Below, piece after piece: positions 16,224 to 25,626 of a stretch of 48,992 nucleotides of DNA (positions within the stretch are counted from its first letter, which is position 1; each line of letters begins with the position of its first letter). The notes under the pieces are model-generated. The model had not been told where the DNA came from. It ran no database searches and worked only from the letters and a program-made list of their open reading frames with translations. The position numbers were made by a program, and so were the translations under genes. Origin of the DNA: Phycisphaerae bacterium (GTDB taxonomy: Bacteria > Planctomycetota > Phycisphaerae > UBA1845 > PWPN01); the NCBI GenBank assembly GCA_016928855.1, contig JAFGKA010000191.1:1-48992 (forward strand). Reading direction: 5' to 3'.

Positions 16224-17585
16224 TCAGATGTGTCTTGGCGCCACAGCCTGCCAGAGGAGGTAAACCGGAATGCCAGTGACGATCGTGCCGAGGCTGATCC
16301 ACGACCAGCGCGGCTGGCTCTGGAACGCGAAGACGATCATCCAGAGCGTGCACGCCAGGAACAGCAGCGGCACGAGCGGATAGCCGGGCGCGCGGAACGG
16401 GCGCGGCATTTCCGGGCGCCGCAGGCGCAGCACGAAGATTGCCAGGACGACGAAGAACGATGAGATTGACAAGCCGATCCCCGCGTACGTCAGGATGTTG
16501 TGAAACGTCCCGGAGACCAGCAGGACAAGAGCGCACGCCGATTGCACGAAAATCGCGACGGTGGGCGTGCCGGTCTTCGGATTCAGCCGCCCGGCCGCGC
16601 GGGGAAAGAGACCGTCGCGGGCCATGGCAAAGTAGACACGCGGTCCGGTGAAGATGAACGCCGAGAGTGTGGCCAGCAGGCCGGCGCCGATGGCCGCCGA
16701 CAGGGGTGCGGCGACCCAGGGGCCGAAAAGCTTCTCCGCCGCCAGCGCCGCGATCGGCTCGACCTGCCCATACGACATCGCCGCCACAGCCTCGGTCGAG
16801 AGCGCGTAGACGTAGACCGCGTTGAGCAGTAGATACAGCACAACCACAGCGCCACAACCGAACACCAGGGCGCGTGGAAGGATGCGCGTTGCGCTCTTGA
16901 CCTCGCCGCCGAGATACGTCGCGGCGTTCCACCCGCTGTACGAGAACATGATATAGACCAGCGAGATCCCCAATACTTGCCACGGCACGTCCGCCGCGGG
17001 CAGATCGGGCGTGAGGTGCTCGAAGCGGCCCCGCCGCAGCGCGAGCCCGCCGACCACAATCGCCAGCAGCACGACAAGCTTGAGAATCGTGGTGATGCTC
17101 TGCACGCGCGACGCCGGCGCCTGGCCGCGCGTGTGGATGTACGTCAGCAGGAGAATGAACGTTGCGGCGAGCCCGCGCGTCAGCAGGGTTACGACGTCCG
17201 TTCCCGCATCAACCCACGGCTCGATCAGGTAGCGGGCCGCGCCGTGCGCGACAATCGCGATCGGCGCGGCGAAGCCGATGAAGAACGAGACCCAGCCGTA
17301 GAGAAACGCCCACGGCCGCCCGTAGGCTTCCCGCATGAAGACATATTCGCCGCCGGCCTCCGGCATCGCCGCGGCAAGCTCGGCCACGCTCAGCGCCCCA
17401 CACAGCGCGAGCAGTCCGCCGACAAGCCAGAGCAGCAACATCAGCGTGTGGCTGCCGGTATCTTTGATGACGTAACCCGACGTCGTGAGGATGCCCACGC
17501 CGACCATGCTGGCGATGACCACGTAGGTCGTCGTCGAAAGGCCGTACGCACGCGAGAGATCGTCACGGGCCGTATCCATGGGCAT
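16224..17585 (-). CDS. APC-superfamily amino acid permease
   Basis: Inner-membrane secondary transporter of 453 residues with twelve predicted spans. The N-terminal segment ASMVGVGILTTSGY is the conserved unwound first helix of APC transporters, followed by AELAAAMPEAGGEYVFMREA in span 2 and FSYSGWNAATYLGGEV in the sixth-helix region. These identify the amino acid/polyamine/organocation family; the substrate is not predictable. ATG 17585 is the longest start and another ATG lies two codons later (17579). It is transcribed alone, divergently from the amidohydrolase at 17842. The 256-base divergent gap presumably holds both promoters, though none is clear. Confidence 0.92.
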   Translation of the reverse strand: MPMDTARDDLSRAYGLSTTTYVVIASMVGVGILTTSGYVIKDTGSHTLMLLLWLVGGLLALCGALSVAELAAAMPEAGGEYVFMREAYGRPWAFLYGWVSFFIGFAAPIAIVAHGAARYLIEPWVDAGTDVVTLLTRGLAATFILLLTYIHTRGQAPASRVQSITTILKLVVLLAIVVGGLALRRGRFEHLTPDLPAADVPWQVLGISLVYIMFSYSGWNAATYLGGEVKSATRILPRALVFGCGAVVVLYLLLNAVYVYALSTEAVAAMSYGQVEPIAALAAEKLFGPWVAAPLSAAIGAGLLATLSAFIFTGPRVYFAMARDGLFPRAAGRLNPKTGTPTVAIFVQSACALVLLVSGTFHNILTYAGIGLSISSFFVVLAIFVLRLRRPEMPRPFRAPGYPLVPLLFLACTLWMIVFAFQSQPRWSWISLGTIVTGIPVYLLWQAVAPRHI

Positions 17586-17841
17586 CTACCATCCGGAGCC
17601 ACCGCGGCCTCGACCGTGGCGGGGGTACTCGACATCATATGCCTTGGATCGGCTGTCCGCACAAGCCCCGGCCCGACCCGCCGATTGGCTCCAGCGAAAC
17701 CGAGCCACCATGTGGAAATCCTGATCGTGCGGGCGAGATGGCGCCGTTTGCCGGCTCGTGATGCCGGACCGATACTTGCGGTGGCACGGAGCCGCGGATC
17801 GCCAAGGCATTCAGCGGGCCCTGTGCGAGGAGGTGAGTGCA

Positions 17842-19230
17842 GTGATCAATAAAAAGCACTTTGGCATGCATGGGCTGTTGGCCGTGGTGATCTGCGTTGC
17901 GGCTGTGCGCACGGCTTCCGCCCTTCCAGACGGCGACAATTGTATCGGCAACGGCGCCTTCGAGGGACCTCTCGTCAATGGATTGCCGGCGGGTTGGGTT
18001 GCCAAGGCGGCGCGCCCCTCCCTGTCCCCCGTGATCCGCGTTGTGGACAAACAAGGCCAGCGCTATCTGCACATGGCCGGCGGCGGCAATCCTGACGCCG
18101 TCGGAGGCGTGTCGACCCAGGCCGGCCTCGTCCGTGGCAAGACGTACTGGTTCCGTGTGCGGTTTCAGAAGAGCGCATGCCTGAATCCCATTCAGCACCT
18201 TCTATTTGAGGTTACGGCCCAGGGGAGTTCTCAACAGATCGTCGAGTTCCATCGCCTGGCGGAAGGTTGGGTGGAGGGCGAAGCAAGGGTCTCCTTTCCA
18301 GGCGGAGGGCCGGTGCAGGCAGAGGTGCGAGCCGTCTACCGCCTTTGCGCTGACGGCGAGGTATGGATCGAGACCATCTCGCTCGTCGAAACGGATCCTG
18401 TTCCGCCGCGCTGGGTCAGGATCGCCTGCACGGGGGGGCCGGACACCCTCGAGAAGTACGGACTGCCCGCGTTTCGCGACGCACTGGATAGCGTTGGGCG
18501 AGTCAAGGTCGATCTCGTTCTTCTTCCGGAATACTTCAGCGGTGAGTATGTTCAGGAGACTCTCTCCGGCCCGTCCGCGACGTTGATGTCCGAGAAGGCC
18601 AGACAGTACCGGATGTACGTTGCGGGCACCATCGGCCTGTACGACGAAGCCTCCGATCGTCTCTTCAATACGGCGCTGCTTTTTGACCGCACAGGCAAAC
18701 AGGTTGGACGATACGACAAGATTCATCTCTATGGCCCGGAACTCCTCTCAGACGGCGTGACGCCCGGCGACGACGTCCCCGTTTTCGAAACGGATTTCGG
18801 GAAGCTGGGCTTCATGACGTGCTACGATAGCTGGTTCACGGATGTGGCCGAACTGGTCGCGCTGCGGGGCGCCGACATCCTCTTGTTCCCGAGCCTGAAC
18901 TATGACCGGGCGTTGATGCACGCACGCTCGTTGGACAACGGCATCCATATCGTGGCCAGCTCTCGCGCGGGTGGCGGTGGCGTGTGGGACGCCGCCGGCA
19001 GAGACGTGCTCCGTGCCTCCACGGATACACGCGATGGTTCCACCTTTCGCGATGTGGTGAAGACCCAGGTGGACGGCCTGGATATTTGGATGGTCACGCT
19101 CGACCTCAATACTCCGCTCATTGGCGGCCGCCGTTCTCCCACGATACGCACCAAGCGACATCTGGCCAACCAGCGGAACTGGCTCGAAGACCAGATCCGC
19201 CAGGAGAAGGACCGTTGGTGGGTAGACTAG
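17842..19230 (+). CDS. Secreted carbon-nitrogen hydrolase with N-terminal carbohydrate-binding-like domain
   Basis: Nitrilase-superfamily amidohydrolase, 462 residues. A signal peptide (about 1-25: GLLAVVICVAAVRTASA) is followed by a beta-rich domain (about 28-195; NCIGNGAFEGPLVNGLPAGW, YWFRVRFQKS) resembling family 4/9-type carbohydrate-binding modules. The nitrilase fold starts near 200 with the full catalytic triad: Glu230 in LLPEYFSGEY, Lys293 in YDKIHLYGPE and Cys327 in FMTCYDSWF. Start GTG 17842 is set by the strong GAGGAGGTGA at 17827-17836; the open frame from 17758 is an extension without support. An exported nitrilase with a glycan-binding module could deacylate or deamidate an extracellular substrate, for instance N-acyl groups on polysaccharide. 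This is inference. Confidence 0.87.
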   Translation: MINKKHFGMHGLLAVVICVAAVRTASALPDGDNCIGNGAFEGPLVNGLPAGWVAKAARPSLSPVIRVVDKQGQRYLHMAGGGNPDAVGGVSTQAGLVRGKTYWFRVRFQKSACLNPIQHLLFEVTAQGSSQQIVEFHRLAEGWVEGEARVSFPGGGPVQAEVRAVYRLCADGEVWIETISLVETDPVPPRWVRIACTGGPDTLEKYGLPAFRDALDSVGRVKVDLVLLPEYFSGEYVQETLSGPSATLMSEKARQYRMYVAGTIGLYDEASDRLFNTALLFDRTGKQVGRYDKIHLYGPELLSDGVTPGDDVPVFETDFGKLGFMTCYDSWFTDVAELVALRGADILLFPSLNYDRALMHARSLDNGIHIVASSRAGGGGVWDAAGRDVLRASTDTRDGSTFRDVVKTQVDGLDIWMVTLDLNTPLIGGRRSPTIRTKRHLANQRNWLEDQIRQEKDRWWVD

Positions 19231-19327
19231 TCGCAACTTACCCCCAATGACATGACGTAACCGATTGAAACAGCAAGGGTCGAGGGTGGTTTGGGCTTTC
19301 ATGTGAAGCCATGTACGGAGGCAGGCC

Positions 19328-19822
19328 GTGTATCTCGAGATCCATGTCGATCGCCGGCGCAGGAATCCCTACGTCTACGGACTGTTTCGCGAAACCTTCC
19401 GCGACAACGGGAAGGTGCGGCACCGCACCCGTGGCCGGGTAACCGGCCTGTCGCACCGGCAACTGCAAGCGATGCGGGATTTCGTGCAGCAGGGGTGCCC
19501 GGAGGACTCAGGGCATCGTTACGAGATCAAGGACTCTCGCGAGTTCGGTGCCGTGTGTGCCGTCCTTCACATGGCCGAGGCCCTGGGTGTGGATCGGCTG
19601 CTGTATTCCCGGCGGAAGCCTTGGGTCCGTCATGCGTTGGTACCGTTGTTCGAGCAGGATGGCGAAGGCGCTGCCCGGCGCTGGACGTTCGCGGGTGTGT
19701 TGGAACGACTGAAAGGCCTCCGCCAGGAAACGCTCGTTTTCGATCAGACCGAGGTTACGCTCAAGACCAGGCCCGATGATGAACAGCAGAGAATCCTCGA
19801 TTTGCTCGGCGTCCGCCTCTGA
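19328..19822 (+). pseudogene. Internally deleted IS1634/IS4-like transposase remnant
   Basis: A 164-codon frame that joins the two ends of a much longer transposase. The first ~100 residues (MYLEIHVDRRRRNPYVYG, LHMAEALGVDRLLYSRR) match the N-terminal region of IS1634-type proteins. After RKPWVRHALV near 19640 the sequence jumps to what looks like the C-terminal end (WTFAGVLERLKGL, then DDEQQRILDLLGVRL). The central DDE catalytic core, normally a few hundred residues, is missing, yet the join is in frame. It begins with GTG. Terminal inverted repeats and a target duplication were not found in the 97 bases before or the 267 bases after it, so the edges of the insertion are undefined. It cannot be active on its own. 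Confidence 0.65.
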
Positions 19823-20089
19823 ACATCCAGCGAACCGCCTCCAAACGGCGCCGTAGCCACACCGTTGGAATCGATATCCCCACACTCCCTGCCCCCCAAA
19901 GGCTTATCCCGTTCTTGCGAGGGGTACGTTGCGGAAAGAGCACTGCTCGAGAGCACTGGCATACGGACGGCTGGCGAGAGACCGAACGAAGAACGCGGGC
20001 ACACCCTTTCCCGACGTCACGTCGAGACCCACCACCCGATGCACGCACTCGTGCGTGTTGTTCGACCAGCCCTGCGGCTCGGCCTACGG

Positions 20090-23000
20090 CTACTCGGCGT
20101 CTTGCCCGTAGATTCGCTTGAGGCGCTTGGTGACCAGGCTGTCGTACCAGCGGCCGAGCCGGTCGGGGTTGCGCTTGCAGCGGAGAATGCCGTAGCTCGT
20201 CTCTTCCTGCACCTGCTTGCTTAACGCGATCACCTCGCTGCGAATCCGGGCCTGTGTGGCCTTGTCGAGCTGGTCGAAGTGCGTGAAGACGTAGTCGATC
20301 AGAGCACGCACACGCAGCGTCTTCCATCGCCAGCCGCCGGCGGCCCACGGCGGCAACTGCTTCTCGATCGCGTTCATCGACTCGTACAGTTTCGCGGCGA
20401 CGGGCCGGAGGTCTTTGCAGGTCTGGTGCGTGGCTTGCACGAGCGGGCTGCAGTCCATGCCCTTGCCCGCGGCGCCCCAGATCGTGCGCACATGGGTGTA
20501 AATCGGGGTCGTGCTGTCGATGGTTTCGATCAATTCGACGATGTCGTCCGTATCACGTCCGAAATGGAACCGGCAATACTCGCGGATGACGTTTCGGGTA
20601 CTGGCCCGATGATCCCAGAGCCAGGCGCTGTAGAGCGAGCGGGTCAGGTCTTCGTGCAGGCCTTCCGAGTAGGGAACGGCGCCGGCGTAATTGGGCTCGT
20701 TCGCGATTTGACGGTCGCGCTGGAGGGAACGCTCGAGCGTCTCCGACGAGAGCAGCGGCATCGCGCCGTACGTCCCCCAGAAGGGCCACATCGCGATGTC
20801 GTAAAAGGTGTAGGCTTCGAGACCCTCGGGCAGGCGCTGCAGATCGGCCGGCTCGGCGGCCGGATTCAGCCCGAAGTAGACGTAACCGACCGTGCTCGTA
20901 CCGGCCTTCTCGAGATAGTCGAGCGCGATCTGTTTGCCGGACTCGGTCAGGAAATAGAAGTTGATGCCCATCTTCGCCTTCGGGTGGTACTTGCAGAGCA
21001 GCCGACCGTATTCATCCATCAGCTTCACGTACGTGGCCGCATACGGCTGGCACGACGGACAGACGCACCCGCCGGAATCGGTCGTATGGGCGACCATGAA
21101 GTCCACGCGCGGCAGACGCTTGAAGAGCTCCTCACGGATCTCGAACAGCCGCTTGCGCGAAGCCGGATCGGTGGGGCAGACGAAGTGCTTGTCCGGGCAG
21201 TACATACCGCTCAGCGACGAGTCCGAGCCTTCGACGTTCGGCTTGAGGTGCAGGCCTGCTGTGTCGTCAGAGAACACGTTGTTGACGAACATCTTGACGC
21301 CGATGCGCAAGTCGTAATCGTCAATCACGTCGGGGACATCGACGACGTTGCGCTTCATGTGCTGTTCAAACGCCGCCGGATCGACGAACACCTCGGCCTT
21401 CCAGTTGTGGAAATCGATCGGGGCGTAGCCGACCGTGTTGACGCCCCAGAGCGTTACGTCCTCGAGATACGTGCGGAACTGCGGCATGCTCATCTTTTCG
21501 TAGCCGACGTCCGGCCCGTGATTCGCGAACCAGAAGCCCCTCAATGAGGAGTCAGCGGCGTCGGCCATGCCCATCATGGGCAGCGTCACGTCGCGACCGG
21601 CGAAGGTCAGATTGCGAAGCAGCGTGCCCACCGCATAGATCGTGCTGCGGGGGTTCGTGCCGCCAACGTACACGTAGCGCTTGCCCTCGACGAGGACCGT
21701 CCGCAGGACGATGCCGTCCTGGCCCTGCTGCCTGGCCGCACGGACCGCGTCCGGCACGTCCACGCCGAAGGGCACCGGCTCGTCGATGCGCGTCAGGTAG
21801 ATCGCGAGTTCCGGCGACGACGCCGTTGGCGCCTCGACGACGGGCAGCATGGTCCCTACCCGCTCCTGAAGATCGCGGTTGAGGATGTCGGCCGCCCGCT
21901 GGGTGACCGGATCCGGCGATGTGCCGACGACAACACAGGCGGCCGGGTCGCCATCACGCACGAGCCAGTGCTTGATATGGGCGGTGTACTTGGCTTCCCG
22001 GATCGGCTTGCGACGCCGCGGTGTCGTGGTCATCGGCCAGTCAGGCGAATCGGTGCGTGCGGTCTTGAGCAACTTCTCCGCCTTGGTCAGTTCCTCGGGG
22101 TGTTTGGCAGCAACGTCGTGCTGCTCGCCGGGGTCGGTCTGGAGGTTGTAGAGCTCGACCGGCTTGTCGATCCCGTTGCGGACAGCCTTCCAGTCGCCGA
22201 AACGCACCGCCTGCCCGACGGGCCCCTCGTGCAGCTCCCAGTAAAAGTACGGGCGCTGTGGCATCGGCCTGCCGAACAGGGCGGGAACAAACGAGATGCC
22301 GTCGATCTTCAGATCGGCCGGAACTTTGGCGTCAGCCAGCTCAAGTGCCGTCGGGAGAAAATCCCAGAAAGCCCAGGGCTGATCGCTGACGGTGTCGGGC
22401 TGGATCCTACCCGGCCAGCGGGCGATCGCCGGCACGCGGAGACTGCCTTCGTACATCCCGCGCTTTGCGCCGCGCCACGGTCCATTGCTGTCGAAGAACT
22501 CGGTCCGATGCTCACCGTTGTCCTCGGCCGGCCCGTTGTCGCTCGTGAACAGAACGATCGTTCGTTCGTCGAGCTTCAGCTCTTTCAGCAGATCGAACAG
22601 CCGCCCCATGTCGGCATCGAGGCGGGTGATCATGCCGGCAAGGTCCTTCTCCGTGTCCGGCCAGGGCTTGTCCTTGTACGGCCCCCAATCCGGGACGGTG
22701 CGCGGCCCGTGCGGAATCGTCAGCGGCAGATACAGGAAGAACGGCTGCGAGCCCTGTTTGCGCAGCCAGGCGAAGGCGTCTTCCATCAGCACATCATGCG
22801 AGTATTGGCCGCGTTGGCCGTTGGCGTTACCGGGCAGGAGAACGTGTTCATCATTGCGCCAGAGGTAAGTGGTGTAGTAGTTGTGTGCATGACGCTGGCA
22901 GTTGTAGCCGAAGAAGTAGTCGAAGCCCATATCCATCGGCTCTGAGCCTGAGCCAGGAAAGCCCAGGCCCCACTTGCCGATGCACGCCGTGCGATAGCCG

Positions 23001-23377
23001 GCCTGTTGAAGCAGACGGGCGACGGTAACCGTGTCCTTCGGCATCGGCATCTGGCCTTCAGGGGTGATCTCCTGATTCGCGCGGACCACGGTGTGGCCGA
23101 CGTGCAGGCCGGTCATCAGCGAGCAGCGCGTTGGTGCACAGACGGAGGTACCGGCATAGGCCGACGTGAAGCGGACGCCCTCGCTGGCCATGCGGTCAAG
23201 GCACGGCGTCTGGATCATCTTCTGGCCGTAGCAACCGAGATCGCCCCAGCCCATATCGTCGAGGAAGACGAGAATGATGTTCGGCCGGCCGGGTGGCGTG
23301 TCGCCGGCCGGTGCGGCCATTGCGCTAACCGTGAAGAGTCCACACCAAGCCAGGATTAGTAGCGGGATGCGCTGCAT
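20090..23377 (-). CDS. Secreted sulfatase fused to a DUF4838-like glycoside hydrolase region
   Basis: A 1095-residue exported protein. After a signal peptide (MQRIPLLILAWCGLFTVSAMA) comes a complete type I sulfatase (about 31-450) with NIILVFLDDMGWGDLG (metal Asp40-Asp41), the formylglycine site CAPTR at Cys80 followed by LMTG, GKWGLG and LFTSDNGPAEDNGEH. From about 480 a second module begins: AADILNRDLQERVG and YVYVGGTNPRSTIYAVGTLL resemble the GH67/GH20-type N-terminal domain. It is followed from about 620 by a barrel-like region containing AHTTDSGGCVCPSCQPY, similar to DUF4838 hexosaminidase-like proteins. The ATG at 23377 has GGAGG six bases upstream. Both activities in one chain suggest desulfation coupled to glycosidic cleavage. 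The glycosidase family is tentative; catalytic acids were not identified. Confidence 0.85.
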   Translation of the reverse strand: MQRIPLLILAWCGLFTVSAMAAPAGDTPPGRPNIILVFLDDMGWGDLGCYGQKMIQTPCLDRMASEGVRFTSAYAGTSVCAPTRCSLMTGLHVGHTVVRANQEITPEGQMPMPKDTVTVARLLQQAGYRTACIGKWGLGFPGSGSEPMDMGFDYFFGYNCQRHAHNYYTTYLWRNDEHVLLPGNANGQRGQYSHDVLMEDAFAWLRKQGSQPFFLYLPLTIPHGPRTVPDWGPYKDKPWPDTEKDLAGMITRLDADMGRLFDLLKELKLDERTIVLFTSDNGPAEDNGEHRTEFFDSNGPWRGAKRGMYEGSLRVPAIARWPGRIQPDTVSDQPWAFWDFLPTALELADAKVPADLKIDGISFVPALFGRPMPQRPYFYWELHEGPVGQAVRFGDWKAVRNGIDKPVELYNLQTDPGEQHDVAAKHPEELTKAEKLLKTARTDSPDWPMTTTPRRRKPIREAKYTAHIKHWLVRDGDPAACVVVGTSPDPVTQRAADILNRDLQERVGTMLPVVEAPTASSPELAIYLTRIDEPVPFGVDVPDAVRAARQQGQDGIVLRTVLVEGKRYVYVGGTNPRSTIYAVGTLLRNLTFAGRDVTLPMMGMADAADSSLRGFWFANHGPDVGYEKMSMPQFRTYLEDVTLWGVNTVGYAPIDFHNWKAEVFVDPAAFEQHMKRNVVDVPDVIDDYDLRIGVKMFVNNVFSDDTAGLHLKPNVEGSDSSLSGMYCPDKHFVCPTDPASRKRLFEIREELFKRLPRVDFMVAHTTDSGGCVCPSCQPYAATYVKLMDEYGRLLCKYHPKAKMGINFYFLTESGKQIALDYLEKAGTSTVGYVYFGLNPAAEPADLQRLPEGLEAYTFYDIAMWPFWGTYGAMPLLSSETLERSLQRDRQIANEPNYAGAVPYSEGLHEDLTRSLYSAWLWDHRASTRNVIREYCRFHFGRDTDDIVELIETIDSTTPIYTHVRTIWGAAGKGMDCSPLVQATHQTCKDLRPVAAKLYESMNAIEKQLPPWAAGGWRWKTLRVRALIDYVFTHFDQLDKATQARIRSEVIALSKQVQEETSYGILRCKRNPDRLGRWYDSLVTKRLKRIYGQDAE

Positions 23378-23651
23378 TGGAAGCCTCCGAATTGCGTTGA
23401 CGGTTCTGCGGTCCAAATGCCAGGGCGAGTCGAGCAAAGCACATCGCCCGGCATCGGTCACGGCAGGATACCCGGTCTGAAATGTGCTGGCCAGTCGGCT
23501 TGTGTGTCGTCCCCTCGGAGCGATTGGCAGAAGACAGACGATCAACGGACTGTACGGGTCAGATGGGTGTTACGGACAGGTAGGGATGCAGCCGATCTGT
23601 CGGTTCTGCTGGCCCGACGTACGAGTCTATGAATCCAACGCTGTCCGCAAC

Positions 23652-24239
23652 TCAGCGTGGCGCGGTTGTCGGCGATGATTGCGATAGGCCTCCCCGCGAC
23701 GTGGTTGCGATGTCAAGTTCGCCGATCGACGCCAACTTGCCTTCGCCGGCAACGGCCTCCAGGCGGACGTATTGTGCCTTGCGAGGCGGCCAAGAAGCGA
23801 GTTTCGTCGACGTCGTCGCCGGCCACGTTCCGCTGGCGACCTTATCGAACGCCCAGCCATCGTCGCTGAGGTACACGTTGTAGCGTGTGATCATGCCTTT
23901 CGGCGTATCGAGACGTGGCTGACACGCCAGTCCGCAGATTTCCACCGCGCTGCCCAGATCCAGCGTGACGGACTGCGGCAGCGAGGCCCGCGGCTCGAAT
24001 TCCGAATGCCAGATCGTCTCCGGCCGGTCGTCGATCGTGTTGGCGGCTGCGTACACGTAGCCGTGGTGGTTGCGGGCGTGTTCACTGGTGGCGGTAATGC
24101 GCATCCGGCCGTGCGGGATGCATGTCGGCCACTCGCCGGTCCGCGCGACGCTCACGTTGTCGAGCTGGGCTCTCCGGCGCATCGCTGGAGACGTTGCTGT
24201 ATAGCGCAAACCGCGCCACGCTTCCGGCGTGCAGCGCAA
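23652..24239 (-). pseudogene. Orphan F5/8 type C (discoidin) domain fragment
   Basis: The frame encodes a recognisable discoidin-like carbohydrate-binding domain: AAANTIDDRPETIWHSEF, QSVTLDLGSAVEICGLACQP, YNVYLSDDGWAFDKVASG and KAQYVRLEAVAGEGKLASIGELDI. In front are about 35 residues (LRYTATSPAM, QLDNVSVARTG) that look like the end of another beta-sandwich domain. The frame opens just after a TGA at 24243-24245, with a TTG as first start, no signal peptide and no ribosome site. An internal ATG at 24104 also lacks one. This is best read as the 3' end of a broken larger secreted protein. It could instead be a degraded extension of the sulfatase-glycosidase locus downstream of it on the same strand. 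Confidence 0.55.
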
Positions 24240-24278
24240 TCGTCAACAACGCACCCCGTCGATAATCAGTGCGCCCCG

Positions 24279-24929
24279 CTATGAACCTCTTCGACGAAGC
24301 ATCAGTGACAAGCCTCCCGTGCCCAGCAGCAGCAGGCTGGACGGCTCCGGGGTGATGTGTCCGGTCATCTTGTCCGAGAGTTCGCCGTTCGGGCCCACGG
24401 ATTGGAATCGGGCGACGGCGTAGAAGGGCGACATCGTGACAAACTCCGCTTCGAGATCGGCAGCCGTCAGGCCGGTATTACCGAGGTTGAGTTGAACCGT
24501 ATGCGACTGGCCGGCCATCGGCGCGCCTCGTGGACTGCCACCCTCGAAACTCCCGTCGCTGCTGAGCATCAGATCATATCCCTGCGGCGCATTGAGCCAG
24601 CCGGGAGCGACGGAAACGTCATACGTCAGGGTGTCGAAGAAACTGCCGGCCCCGCCGGGTGCGAAACTGACAGAATCCCATCCGGGCAGTTCCAGCCCGA
24701 CCGCGGTCAGTGACGAACCGATCGACACTGGCGTGGTATTGATGACTGTGAGATGCATCCAGTCCTCAAGGCCCTGTTCGATAAACGAGATTTCGACCTG
24801 GCCTGTTGCGCCGGTGTGCTCTGTGGATAGCGAGCCGGGCACGCTGAAGTGAATCGTGATCGGTGCGGCCGTCGCCGTGCCGGCCAGACCGGAAATCAAC
24901 AGAGCAAGCGCGCGGCAGGTGTTGGTCAT
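24279..24929 (-). CDS. PEP-CTERM sorting domain protein
   Basis: Exported protein of 216 residues. It has a signal peptide (ALALLISGLAGTATAA), a beta-rich middle section of unrecognised family (ITIHFSVPGSLSTEH to VARFQSVGPNGE) and a C-terminal PEP-CTERM signal: TPEPSSLLLLGTGGLSLML followed by RRRGS. Such tails are recognised by an exosortase and replaced by a surface anchor during export. GGAGGAGAGAG directly precedes the ATG. It reads toward the discoidin fragment with a 39-base gap. Its function is unknown; the fold is probably a small ligand-binding or matrix protein. Confidence 0.87.
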   Translation of the reverse strand: MTNTCRALALLISGLAGTATAAPITIHFSVPGSLSTEHTGATGQVEISFIEQGLEDWMHLTVINTTPVSIGSSLTAVGLELPGWDSVSFAPGGAGSFFDTLTYDVSVAPGWLNAPQGYDLMLSSDGSFEGGSPRGAPMAGQSHTVQLNLGNTGLTAADLEAEFVTMSPFYAVARFQSVGPNGELSDKMTGHITPEPSSLLLLGTGGLSLMLRRRGS

Positions 24930-25626
24930 CTCTCTCCTCCGTTCGGGAACACCGTTGCGACAGGCTCACCTCGCACGGGATTCCGCAGTCCTTGAAGTTG
25001 TAGGCTGGCACGGCGGCGGATATCAACTCAAAAAGCGGATGAAATGTGCGCCCCGCAAAATACCTCACGGCCCCCGACGGCCGGAATTCCCGCGCAAGTC
25101 GCCGAATAGCAAGCCTTTATGCAGTGCGTGGCGCGCTTAGCCCCCGAACGTGTCGCAGACGTGTTATCGCCCCCAGCCGCCGCGAGCAAGAAGATTGGCA
25201 ACGCGGCGCGAATGGGGAGCGGCAGCCATGCAGGGGCCACCTCGGCGAACCGCCTGGTTACGGCGGCAGCAACAGCGCCTCTTCGTTTGTTCCGGCAAGA
25301 GGCGCTTGCGATGTATGCTCGCGTGCTACAGCGGCGCAGCGGCAGCTTTGGGGTTTTGGGGTCAGAGCGCATTTAGCCGTTTGTGACATGGCGAGCCGGG
25401 TGCGTAGCCGTTCGTCGTTGGCTGGCACGCGAGCCAGAAGCCATTGTTGTGGATCGTCGGGGACGGCCGCCTGCACATGACGACGTCGGCCGTAACGGTT
25501 TGCCGTCTTGAGGCCGGAAGCGTGACGTGTCGGGAATTAGTGCGGCCCTCTCACCCGCGGCCGAACACGTGGAAATCGCTGGCCGCCGCCGGTATCCTGT
25601 GCGGCTCAAAGAGGAGGCTGTACGGT
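24930..25626. other. Gene-free divergent region
   Basis: About 700 bases between the PEP-CTERM gene (minus) and the esterase (plus). Open frames here have no family resemblance and poor composition. The only structures seen are the hairpin at 25274-25306 and the 11-mer GGGGTCAGAGC at 25358-25368, which recurs at 26654-26664 just after the esterase. No clear promoter was recognised. Confidence 0.5.
25274..25306. repeat. Perfect 10-base inverted repeat with 13-base loop
   Basis: AGCGCCTCTT (25274-25283) is followed by a 13-base loop and AAGAGGCGCT (25297-25306). No T-tract follows, so it is not an obvious terminator. It may be a structured RNA, a protein-binding site or the end of a lost mobile element. 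Confidence 0.5.
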
